Part shown: positions 1 to 5,557 of the stretch, one piece after another
Position numbering within the stretch: the stretch's first letter is position 1
How the letters are laid out: each line of letters begins with the position of its first letter
Origin: JAJKIP01 sp040509055
GTDB lineage: Bacteria > Bacteroidota > Bacteroidia > Chitinophagales > Chitinophagaceae
Reading direction: 5' to 3'
Assembly (NCBI GenBank): GCA_040509055.1
Contig: JBEVLT010000363.1
Span: 1-5,557, forward strand
DNA: 5,557 bases
Position numbers and translations under genes: made by a program
The notes under the pieces: model-generated
Seen by the model: the letters and a program-made list of their open reading frames with translations, nothing else
Database searches by the model: none
What the model was told of the DNA's origin: nothing

Positions 1-18
1 CGTTAAATAATTCAGGAG

Positions 19-2502
19 ATGATAAAACGGAATTTTGTATGCTGGTTGTGCTGCCTGCCTTTGCTGGTCTTTTCCCAGGCGCCCCGCAGCGTCACTTCGG
101 CCGACATGTACCAGGGCATACAGAAACTAAATGTACTGGGATCGGTATTGTATATCGCAGCGCATCCCGATGATGAAAATACGAGGCTGATCGCTTACCT
201 GTCCAAGGATAGGCTGTACCGCACCGGCTATTTATCCCTTACCCGTGGCGATGGCGGGCAAAACCTGATCGGCGATGAACAGGGTATCGAATTGGGCCTG
301 ATCCGCACCCAGGAACTGCTGGCGGCGCGGCGCATCGATGGCGGGGAGCAGTTCTTTACCCGTGCCTTCGACTTTGGCTATTCCAAAACGCCGGAAGAAA
401 CCTTTACCAAATGGGACCGGGAAAAGATACTGGGCGATGTGGTATGGGTGATCCGGAAATTCCAGCCGGATGTGATCATCACACGTTTTCCGACTACCGG
501 CGAAGGTGGACATGGCCATCACACGGCATCGGCCATCCTGGCCAACGAAGCGTTCACAGCCGCTGCCGATCCCAACCGTTTTCCCGAACAGCTGAAATAC
601 GTAAAACCCTGGCAGGCCAGACGCATTCTCTGGAATACCTTCAACTTCGGCGGTACCAATACCCAACGCGAGGACCAATTGAAGATCGATGTAGGCGGTT
701 ATAACCCCTTGCTGGGAAAAAGCTATGGCGAGATAGCAGCCGAAAGCCGCAGCCAGCACAAAAGCCAGGGCTTTGGCGTGCCCGGCAGCCGCGGTGAGGC
801 CCTGGAGTATTTTGCTACCACCGGTGGGCCGGCTCCGCAAACCAACCTGATGGAAGGCGTGGAGGTGAGCTGGAGCAAAATAAAAGGAGGGGACGCCGTT
901 TCAAAAATGATCGCTGCGCTGTCGGCAGCTTTCGACCTGCAGCATCCTGAAAGATCGGTGCCGGCGCTGGTAGCCCTGCACAAAACCATTAGCGAGCTGG
1001 AAGAAGGGTATTGGAAAGCGCAGAAGCTGAAAGAACTGCAGGAGCTGATTGCCCAGTGCAGCGGGTTGTTCCTGGACGCGACCACTACGGAACCTTATGC
1101 CGTGCAGACCGATTCGGTACGCATTGCTTTTACCCTCAACAACCGGCTGGGTACAGATGTGGTTCTGGAGAACATCCTGCTGGACGGTTACGACAGCAGC
1201 TTTCACCAGGCGCTGGCGGCTAACCGGAACGTGAACCTGACCCGGACTTTTTATGTGCCGCTCTCCAGGCCCGTCACACAGCCTTACTGGCTGGCCAATA
1301 AAATGGAGCCCGGCTATTACAACGTCAGTAATCCGCTGCAGATCGGCCAGCCCGATGCAGACCCGGCTTACACGGTTTCATTCCGGTTGAAGATAGCAGG
1401 AGCGCCTTTTGTTTTTGAACGCCCGGTCAGGTACCGGTACACCGACCCCGTGAAGGGAGAACTGTACGAACCGGTCACCGTTGTGCCGGCCGTGTATCTC
1501 AGCCTGCGCCCCGACTTTTTGTTCGGTACCAAGGAGATACAGAACAGGATCGGTATCGATATCCGCGGAATGAAAAACACGCGGCTGGACAATGCGAAGC
1601 TGCACCTGCACTCGCCGGACATCGACGAGGATATTCAAAAGATCGGAACGATCAATGCAGAGCTGGCGGCGCGCCAGACCCGCTCGTACGAGACGGACGG
1701 ATTAGGGTTCCCCTTTTCAGGTCCGTTGGCGATCTCCCTGAAGCAGGGAGATATCAGCTACAGCCAGAGCCTGCAATCGATCCGGCATGATCATATCCCG
1801 GATATCACCTACTTCAAGCCTGCGGCCATTCCCTTTGCCTCCACACGGCTGGTTACCTATGGCAAACGGATCGGGTACATTACCGGTGCCGGTGATAAAG
1901 TGCCGGCTGCCCTGGAACAGATGGGATATGAAGTGGTGCTGCTGACCGAAAAAGAGCTGGCCCGCAATAACCTCGGCCAGTTCGATGCTATCCTGACCGG
2001 TGTACGCGCTTACAATACCAATGAATGGCTGAATAGCTACTATGACAGGTTGATGCAATACGTGAATGACGGAGGCAACCTGATCGTACAATACAACACG
2101 AGCAGCAATATCGGTCCTGTGCGGGCAAAGATGGGTCCCTATGATTTTACCATCTCCCGCACGCGTATCACCGACGAGAATGCTGCCGTTACATTTTTGC
2201 AACCCGGTCATCCCGTGTTGAATTTTCCCAACAAGATCACGGCAGACGATTTTACCGGGTGGGTGCAGGAGCGCAGCATTTACCATGCGGTGAACTGGGA
2301 TAAAAGCAGGTTTGAAACCATCCTGTCCATGCAGGATCCCGGTGAAAACGCAGAGGAAGGAAGCCTGATCATCGCAAAGCATGGCAAAGGATATTTTACC
2401 TATACAGGGCTGGTATTCTTTCGCGAACTGCCTGCCGGTGTGCCCGGGGCCTACCGGCTGCTGGCCAACCTGATCGCGCTGAATAAAAAGAAGGCTTTCT
2501 GA
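19..2502 (+). CDS. Exported PIG-L/LmbE-family deacetylase with C-terminal amidotransferase-like domain
   Basis: Probable zinc-dependent N-deacetylase of the PIG-L/LmbE superfamily, whose characterised members remove acetyl groups from N-acetylglucosaminyl compounds; the substrate here is unknown. Residues 1-20 form a Sec signal peptide (MIKR, hydrophobic core, ending FSQ), so it acts outside the cytoplasm. The catalytic domain spans about 40-275. AHPDDE at 48-53 and GHGHH at 164-168 give, by family analogy to MshB, zinc ligands H49, D52 and H168 and general base D51. Residues about 360-600 look like beta-rich accessory domains. Residues about 612-825 (GKRIGYITG, then GGNLIVQYN at 685-693) resemble a class I glutamine amidotransferase/ThuA-like fold, but this part has no cysteine, so it is not an active amidotransferase. 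At 827 residues it is far longer than the 230-300 residue single-domain enzymes and matches the large Bacteroidota type. The start is the first ATG after an in-frame stop at 4-6; AGGAG at 14-18 directly abuts it, which is too close for a classical ribosome site. It is the first gene of an apparent four-gene operon. Confidence 0.93.
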   Translation: MIKRNFVCWLCCLPLLVFSQAPRSVTSADMYQGIQKLNVLGSVLYIAAHPDDENTRLIAYLSKDRLYRTGYLSLTRGDGGQNLIGDEQGIELGLIRTQELLAARRIDGGEQFFTRAFDFGYSKTPEETFTKWDREKILGDVVWVIRKFQPDVIITRFPTTGEGGHGHHTASAILANEAFTAAADPNRFPEQLKYVKPWQARRILWNTFNFGGTNTQREDQLKIDVGGYNPLLGKSYGEIAAESRSQHKSQGFGVPGSRGEALEYFATTGGPAPQTNLMEGVEVSWSKIKGGDAVSKMIAALSAAFDLQHPERSVPALVALHKTISELEEGYWKAQKLKELQELIAQCSGLFLDATTTEPYAVQTDSVRIAFTLNNRLGTDVVLENILLDGYDSSFHQALAANRNVNLTRTFYVPLSRPVTQPYWLANKMEPGYYNVSNPLQIGQPDADPAYTVSFRLKIAGAPFVFERPVRYRYTDPVKGELYEPVTVVPAVYLSLRPDFLFGTKEIQNRIGIDIRGMKNTRLDNAKLHLHSPDIDEDIQKIGTINAELAARQTRSYETDGLGFPFSGPLAISLKQGDISYSQSLQSIRHDHIPDITYFKPAAIPFASTRLVTYGKRIGYITGAGDKVPAALEQMGYEVVLLTEKELARNNLGQFDAILTGVRAYNTNEWLNSYYDRLMQYVNDGGNLIVQYNTSSNIGPVRAKMGPYDFTISRTRITDENAAVTFLQPGHPVLNFPNKITADDFTGWVQERSIYHAVNWDKSRFETILSMQDPGENAEEGSLIIAKHGKGYFTYTGLVFFRELPAGVPGAYRLLANLIALNKKKAF

Positions 2503-2516
2503 ACCAAAAAACTGCC

Positions 2517-2690
2517 ATGAACGACCGGAGAAAACCTGATCTGCGCAGAGGAGAAATGGCTTTTATTTTTGCCATCGTGCTGGGGCTGCTCGTCGGCCTG
2601 TTTATCAAACGCATCCGGGTAGGGCTGCTCATCGGGATGGTGCTCGGATTGTTCATCGTGTTCACCGGATTGTTGCGTTCCAAACGATAA
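2517..2690 (+). CDS. Small two-helix membrane protein (57 aa), unrecognised family
   Basis: Not a family I recognise. The frame encodes 57 residues with two predicted membrane helices at about 14-30 and 35-53, joined by a very short basic turn (KRIR, 31-34). Glycines recur every four residues (G23/G27 and G36/G40/G44), a GxxxG pattern that favours close helix packing. It is strongly basic, with 11 Lys/Arg against 3 Asp/Glu, clustered at both ends and in the turn, so the hairpin should have its termini in the cytoplasm, although the basic turn is unusual. The ATG lies 14 bases after the deacetylase stop and the TAA lies 3 bases before the next small gene, which fits an operon. No clear Shine-Dalgarno is visible, as is common in Bacteroidota. 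The operon spacing and clean hydrophobic pattern favour a real gene; a chance ORF cannot be excluded without homologs. Confidence 0.72.
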   Translation: MNDRRKPDLRRGEMAFIFAIVLGLLVGLFIKRIRVGLLIGMVLGLFIVFTGLLRSKR

Positions 2691-2693
2691 CCC

Positions 2694-2819
2694 ATGTCAA
2701 TGCAGGATAACGATAAAGCGCCGTTTTTCAAAAGCTGGAACCACTGGTACCTGTTGCTGGTCCTGTTCCTTGTTGTCCTGATCATCCTGTTTAGCCTGTT
2801 CACCAAACTATTTGCATGA
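2694..2819 (+). CDS. Micro membrane protein (41 aa) translationally coupled to the symporter
   Basis: This 41-residue frame encodes a polar N-terminus (about 1-14), an aromatic interface (SWNHWY, 14-19) and one strongly hydrophobic helix at about 19-37, ending with TKLFA. It is predicted to be a single-span inner-membrane protein. Its TGA overlaps the symporter ATG in the sequence ATGA at 2816-2819, the classic arrangement for coupled translation. Some SSS-type symporters have a separately encoded small membrane partner (for example the DUF4212 'symporter small subunit', DUF485 next to ActP, and YhdT next to PanF), so a role as a symporter accessory peptide is a fair inference. It is shorter than those families and I cannot assign it to one. 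A second in-frame ATG at 2700 is an equally possible start, giving 39 residues. Other short single-helix proteins such as CcoQ look similar, but no oxidase genes are nearby. Confidence 0.75.
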   Translation: MSMQDNDKAPFFKSWNHWYLLLVLFLVVLIILFSLFTKLFA

Positions 2820-4558
2820 GCCAGGTCGATTGGATAGTATTGATCATTACGCTGCTTGCCGTTATCGTGTACGGTCTATACAAAAGCCGTGTATCGCATA
2901 ACCTGGACGGTTATTTTCTCAGCAATCGCAGCATGTCATGGGGGCTGGTGCTGCTCAGCATCATGGGCACGCAGGCAAGCGCCATCACGTTCCTGTCGGC
3001 CCCGGGCCAGGCGTATACCGACGGCATGCGTTTCGTACAGTATTATTTCGGGCTGCCGCTGGCCATGATCGTCGTGTGCATTTTTTTCGTGCCCATCTTC
3101 AGCCGGCTGAAAGTGTATACGGCCTACGAGTACCTGGAAAACCGGTTCGATGGCAAGACCCGTGTGCTGACCTCCCTGCTTTTCCTGCTGCAGCGCGGGT
3201 TGTCCACCGGTATCAGCGTATTCGCCCCGGCCATGATCCTGTCTTCACTGCTGGGATGGAATATCTACTGGACCAATCTCTTCATGGGCGGGCTGCTGAT
3301 CATTTACACCATGACCGGTGGCGCCAGGGCGGTGGCCTATACCCAGCAGCTGCAATTGATCATCATCTTTACCGGTATTTTTTTAGCTGCATACATGGTG
3401 GTGAACATGCTGCCGGCAAATGTTGGTTTTGCCGATGCCTTGCATGTCAGCGGCAGGATGGGCAAGCTCAATGTGATCACCACCGGCATCACGGAAAAAG
3501 GGTTTAACTGGAGCGACCAATACAACCTGCTTAGTGGCCTCATCGGTGGTTTTTTCCTCTCGCTCTCCTATTTCGGGGCCGACCAGTCGCAGGTGGGCCG
3601 CTACCTGACCGCACGTTCGCTCACGCAAAGCCGGATGGGATTGCTGATGAACGGGTTTATAAAAATTCCCATGCAGTTCCTGATCCTGCTGGTGGGGGCG
3701 CTGGTCTTTACCTTTTACCAGTTCAACCGTGCTCCTGTTTTTTTTAACGATACGCAGATAAAGAAACTGGAAAATTCCCGTCTCAAAGATTCCTTTCACA
3801 TGTTGCAGGCACGTTTCGATACCCTAAGCGCGGAAAAACAGGAGGCGGTAGCCTCGCTGGTACAGGCAATGGACACGAAAGCTGAACCGGCCATCGCCAT
3901 GAAGACGGATGAATTAAAGGCCCTGCAGCACGAATCGGACAGCCTGCGGGCAAAAGTGATCGGCTGGATCCGGTCCAAAGAGATCAATGGTGACGGGAAC
4001 GATACCAACTATATTTTCCTTCGCTTTGTGGTAGATCATCTGCCGGCAGGATTGGTCGGGCTGCTGATCGCGATCATCTTCCTGGCGTCCTGGGGCAGCA
4101 TTGCAGCGGCTATCAATTCCCTGGCCTCCTGCACCATGATCGATTTTCACCGGCGCTGTGCCAAAGACGCATGCCCGCCTGAAAAAGAATACCGCCTGTC
4201 CAGGAAGTACACGCTGGCCTGGGGCATTTTTTGCATCGTGGTCGCCATGTTCACCTACAACATCGGCAATAGCCTGATCGAAGCCGTGAATGTGCTGGGC
4301 TCTCTTTTTTATGGGGTCATACTCGGCGTATTCCTGGTAGCTTTCTTCTTCAAAAAGATCCGGAACGGGCACGCCGTTTTCTGGGGAGCGATCGCGGCCG
4401 AACTGCTGGTGCTCACCGTTTTTGTGCTGACCAGGGTTGGCGGGCCGGCCATCAAAATGGGTTTTCTCTGGCTCAATCCCATCGGCGCCTTCGGTGTCAT
4501 CCTCTTCACCCTGCTGCTGCACAAGCTATGGCCCAGGACGACCACGCCCAAAAATTAA
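2816..4558 (+). CDS. Sodium:solute symporter (SSS/SLC5 family), substrate unknown
   Basis: Inner-membrane transporter expected to couple solute uptake to the sodium gradient. About 13 membrane helices can be placed, near residues 5-22, 42-60, 77-94, 115-142, 147-166, 175-197, 237-257, 279-303, 409-440, 463-482, 486-511, 520-540 and 553-571, as in PutP-type members with an outside N-terminus and inside C-terminus. Family hallmarks include DGYFLSNRSMSWG (31-43), TAYEYLENRFD (102-112), TGGARAVAYTQQLQ (167-180) and SWGSIAAAINSLASC (425-439) followed by DFHRR (443-447). By alignment from D443, S428 falls at the position of PutP T341, a sodium ligand, while the PutP S340 position is glycine; this is a hand alignment. 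An unusual feature is a helical, charged stretch of about 100 residues (304-405) between helices 8 and 9, predicted to be periplasmic. The start overlaps the stop of the 41-residue gene (ATGA), so translation is probably coupled. The family is certain; the substrate is not, although the deacetylase neighbour suggests an amino-sugar-like or other deacetylated compound. Confidence 0.96.
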   Translation: MSQVDWIVLIITLLAVIVYGLYKSRVSHNLDGYFLSNRSMSWGLVLLSIMGTQASAITFLSAPGQAYTDGMRFVQYYFGLPLAMIVVCIFFVPIFSRLKVYTAYEYLENRFDGKTRVLTSLLFLLQRGLSTGISVFAPAMILSSLLGWNIYWTNLFMGGLLIIYTMTGGARAVAYTQQLQLIIIFTGIFLAAYMVVNMLPANVGFADALHVSGRMGKLNVITTGITEKGFNWSDQYNLLSGLIGGFFLSLSYFGADQSQVGRYLTARSLTQSRMGLLMNGFIKIPMQFLILLVGALVFTFYQFNRAPVFFNDTQIKKLENSRLKDSFHMLQARFDTLSAEKQEAVASLVQAMDTKAEPAIAMKTDELKALQHESDSLRAKVIGWIRSKEINGDGNDTNYIFLRFVVDHLPAGLVGLLIAIIFLASWGSIAAAINSLASCTMIDFHRRCAKDACPPEKEYRLSRKYTLAWGIFCIVVAMFTYNIGNSLIEAVNVLGSLFYGVILGVFLVAFFFKKIRNGHAVFWGAIAAELLVLTVFVLTRVGGPAIKMGFLWLNPIGAFGVILFTLLLHKLWPRTTTPKN

Positions 4559-4584
4559 ACCCTGCCTTTGTAAGACAGGGTTTA
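4556..4584. terminator. Bidirectional stem-loop terminator between convergent genes
   Basis: A perfect 9-bp stem (TAAACCCTG at 4556-4564 pairing with CAGGGTTTA at 4576-4584) extends through one mismatch to three further pairs and a 3-base loop. The left arm contains the symporter stop codon. On the minus strand the hairpin is followed at once by ATTTTTG, a proper U-tract, so it looks strongest as the terminator of the DUF2911 gene. On the plus strand the next T-run lies only at 4604-4609, so termination in that direction is likely but weaker. Confidence 0.75.
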
Positions 4585-4607
4585 GTAAATCCATTGGGCA
4601 TATCTTT

Positions 4608-5435
4608 TTACAATGTGGAAAGCAGCTTATCATCCAGCCGCACGTAATCATCGTTTTTGGCTGCAATGGCCAGGTCTTTCGACCGCTGCGCGGCGGCTTT
4701 GGCTTCGTCTTTTTTGCCAAGTTTGGCCAGGCAGTTAGCCAGCTGGTGGTGCACCCAAAAGGCTTCGGGTTGAGCATCGGCTGCTTTCTGAAACCATGTC
4801 AGTGCCTGGTTCAGGTCCTTTCCATTGTCCATGTAGTACTGGGCCGCCTGGAAATAGGGCGGTTTGCTGCCACTGATCTCTTTGTTGATCGTGGCCATGA
4901 TCTTGCTGTCGATCTCGGTCGTAATGGGCAGGCTTACTGCCGATTTGTCCCACATCAGGTGCAGGGCACAGCTGGTCGACGTGATGTCGGCAAACTGCAT
5001 GGTAAAGGTTTCGGCTTTGGCTTTCATCTTCACTACATCGGCTGTTACCCGCACCACATCCATTTCCTGTTTGTAAGCGGCAGGGCTGGTCACGTCGGTT
5101 TGTTTGCTGATGATCAGCGTCCACGTTTTTTTGTCGGGGATGGACAGCAGCCCGTATTTACCGGCCGGTATTTTCACACCACCGATCGTTACTTCATCGC
5201 CAAATGTGAGCGTGGTGGCGCTGTTGGCGCCGGTGCGCCAGACTTTGCCGGCAGGAGCAATGTCAGCATAGATCTTCCTGCCTTTGATGCCGGGGCGGGA
5301 ATAGGACAATTCGATAGAGGATAGGCCGAAATCCTGTTTGATGGTTTGCGTGGGACTGGCGGCAGGCGTTCTCAGCTGTGCATCGGCAGACAGCAGGATA
5401 AAGGCAGCGCAGGCTGCCAGCATAAATTTTTTCAT
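4608..5435 (-). CDS. DUF2911 domain protein, exported, with C-terminal TPR-like repeats
   Basis: Secreted or periplasmic protein of the DUF2911 family, which is common in Bacteroidota and has no established biochemical role. Residues 1-19 are a Sec signal peptide (MKKF, hydrophobic core, cleavage likely after ADA before Q20) with no lipobox cysteine. The DUF2911 core covers about 28-175, with the typical segments YSRPGIKGR (45-53), KVWRTGANSATTLTF (64-78) and IPAGKYGLLSIP (89-100). Residues about 194-260 form amphipathic helix pairs with TPR character (for example ALTWFQKAADAQPEAFWVHH, then QLANCLAKLGKKDEA), suggesting a protein-binding surface. The length of 275 residues fits the form of the family that carries such a helical tail. 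The start is supported by the signal peptide and by a TAnnTTTG promoter element about 23 bases upstream. It converges on the symporter operon and shares its terminator; no functional link to that operon is evident. Confidence 0.93.
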   Translation of the reverse strand: MKKFMLAACAAFILLSADAQLRTPAASPTQTIKQDFGLSSIELSYSRPGIKGRKIYADIAPAGKVWRTGANSATTLTFGDEVTIGGVKIPAGKYGLLSIPDKKTWTLIISKQTDVTSPAAYKQEMDVVRVTADVVKMKAKAETFTMQFADITSTSCALHLMWDKSAVSLPITTEIDSKIMATINKEISGSKPPYFQAAQYYMDNGKDLNQALTWFQKAADAQPEAFWVHHQLANCLAKLGKKDEAKAAAQRSKDLAIAAKNDDYVRLDDKLLSTL

Positions 5436-5457
5436 ATCAGGCGTTTTAGAGTTGGCG

Positions 5458-5465
5458 CAAAGGTA
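5458..5465 (-). promoter_or_regulatory. Bacteroidota -7 promoter element (TAnnTTTG) for the DUF2911 gene
   Basis: Read on the minus strand, these bases are TACCTTTG, an exact match to the Bacteroidota -7 consensus TAnnTTTG recognised by the primary sigma factor. The element ends 22 bases before the ATG at 5435, which would give a short untranslated leader. No convincing -33 TTG element is visible at the expected 19-21 base spacing, so the call rests on the -7 box and its position alone. Confidence 0.55.
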
Positions 5466-5492
5466 GGGAATGGCGCCGGGACAGGAGCGTTA

Positions 5493-5557
5493 TCAGAAAG
5501 AGATGCTTACCGTGGTTCTTCCCCGGCGGGCCTAGCGATTCCAGTTTGGCCCTTCTT
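5493..5557 (-). pseudogene. Possible frameshifted C-terminus of an outer-membrane beta-barrel (TonB-dependent receptor type) protein
   Basis: From the window edge one minus-strand frame reads RRAKLESLGPPG down to 5521, and the adjacent frame continues GRTTVSISF and stops with TGA at 5495-5493. Joining them, by removing one base from the run of four G on the minus strand (plus-strand CCCC at 5521-5524), gives LESLGPPGRTTVSISF with a terminal Phe. This resembles the last strand of TonB-dependent receptors and other outer-membrane barrels, with alternating residues and a C-terminal aromatic. Without the correction the first frame instead runs to a TAA at 5448-5446, and the second is closed by a TAG at 5534-5532. 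Only about 20 residues are visible, so the family call is tentative, and the shift may be a sequencing error or a real mutation. Confidence 0.35.

Noticed and set aside
1..18. Promoter or end of an upstream gene before the deacetylase
   Set aside because: There is a stop codon at 4-6 and an AGGAG at 14-18, but 18 bases are too few to show a promoter or to identify an upstream gene.
804..814. Internal TATTTTG resembling a -7 box inside the deacetylase gene
   Set aside because: It lacks the third T of TTTG in the right position, has no paired upstream element and lies inside a coding region with no downstream start it could serve.
1717..2382. 221-residue minus-strand ORF inside the deacetylase gene
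   Set aside because: It is fully antisense to a well-supported coding region, has no recognisable domain and has no separate promoter or start context.
2396..2806. 136-residue minus-strand ORF covering the intergenic stretch
   Set aside because: It overlaps the end of the deacetylase gene and lies opposite the two small plus-strand genes. Those have operon spacing, coupled stop/start and clean membrane-helix patterns, whereas this translation is low in recognisable structure and looks like a shadow.
3974..4018. EF-hand-like loop NGDGNDTN in the symporter periplasmic loop (residues about 389-400)
   Set aside because: It matches the D/N-G-D-G core, but position 8 is Asp where a hydrophobic residue is needed and position 12 is Ile where Glu is needed, so a canonical calcium loop is not supported.
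4437..5324. 295-residue plus-strand ORF running through the convergence region
   Set aside because: It crosses the symporter end, the terminator and the antisense of DUF2911. The opposite strand has a clear signal peptide and family motifs, so this is an antisense shadow of a GC-rich gene.

Overview
The window looks like chromosomal DNA from a Bacteroidota bacterium, most likely the Chitinophagaceae or a close relative. The evidence is the gene families present (a large secreted PIG-L/LmbE deacetylase, an SSS symporter with a big loop insert, and a DUF2911 protein), Sec signal peptides ending in '...FSQ' or '...ADAQ', mostly weak or absent Shine-Dalgarno sequences, and a TAnnTTTG promoter element. 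This placement is inference. No RNA gene, insertion sequence, CRISPR array or other mobile element was seen, and no gene-free stretch exceeds 300 bases.

Plus strand, 19-4558: four tightly packed genes that read as one operon. First is an 827-residue exported PIG-L-family deacetylase with an intact zinc site and a C-terminal domain resembling the class I amidotransferase fold. Next come two very small membrane-protein genes, too short for ordinary ORF cut-offs: 57 residues at 2517-2690 and 41 residues at 2694-2819. Last is a 580-residue sodium:solute symporter at 2816-4558. The gaps are 14 bases, 3 bases and a 4-base ATGA overlap. A reasonable model is that the exported enzyme deacetylates an N-acetylated glycoside or similar compound outside the cytoplasm, and that the symporter, perhaps helped by the small membrane proteins, imports the product or a related solute. 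The substrate cannot be read from the sequence.

Convergence point, 4556-4607: a stem-loop that includes the symporter stop codon lies between the operon and the opposing gene, and probably ends transcription from both sides.

Minus strand, 4608-5557: a DUF2911 protein with a signal peptide and C-terminal TPR-like helices, preceded by a good TAnnTTTG element. At the window edge there may be the last residues of an outer-membrane beta-barrel protein (TonB-dependent receptor type), apparently frameshifted by one base in a run of four G.

The points most worth a second look are the two small membrane ORFs, above all the 41-residue one translationally coupled to the symporter, the predicted periplasmic helical insert in the symporter, and the apparent frameshift at the right edge.
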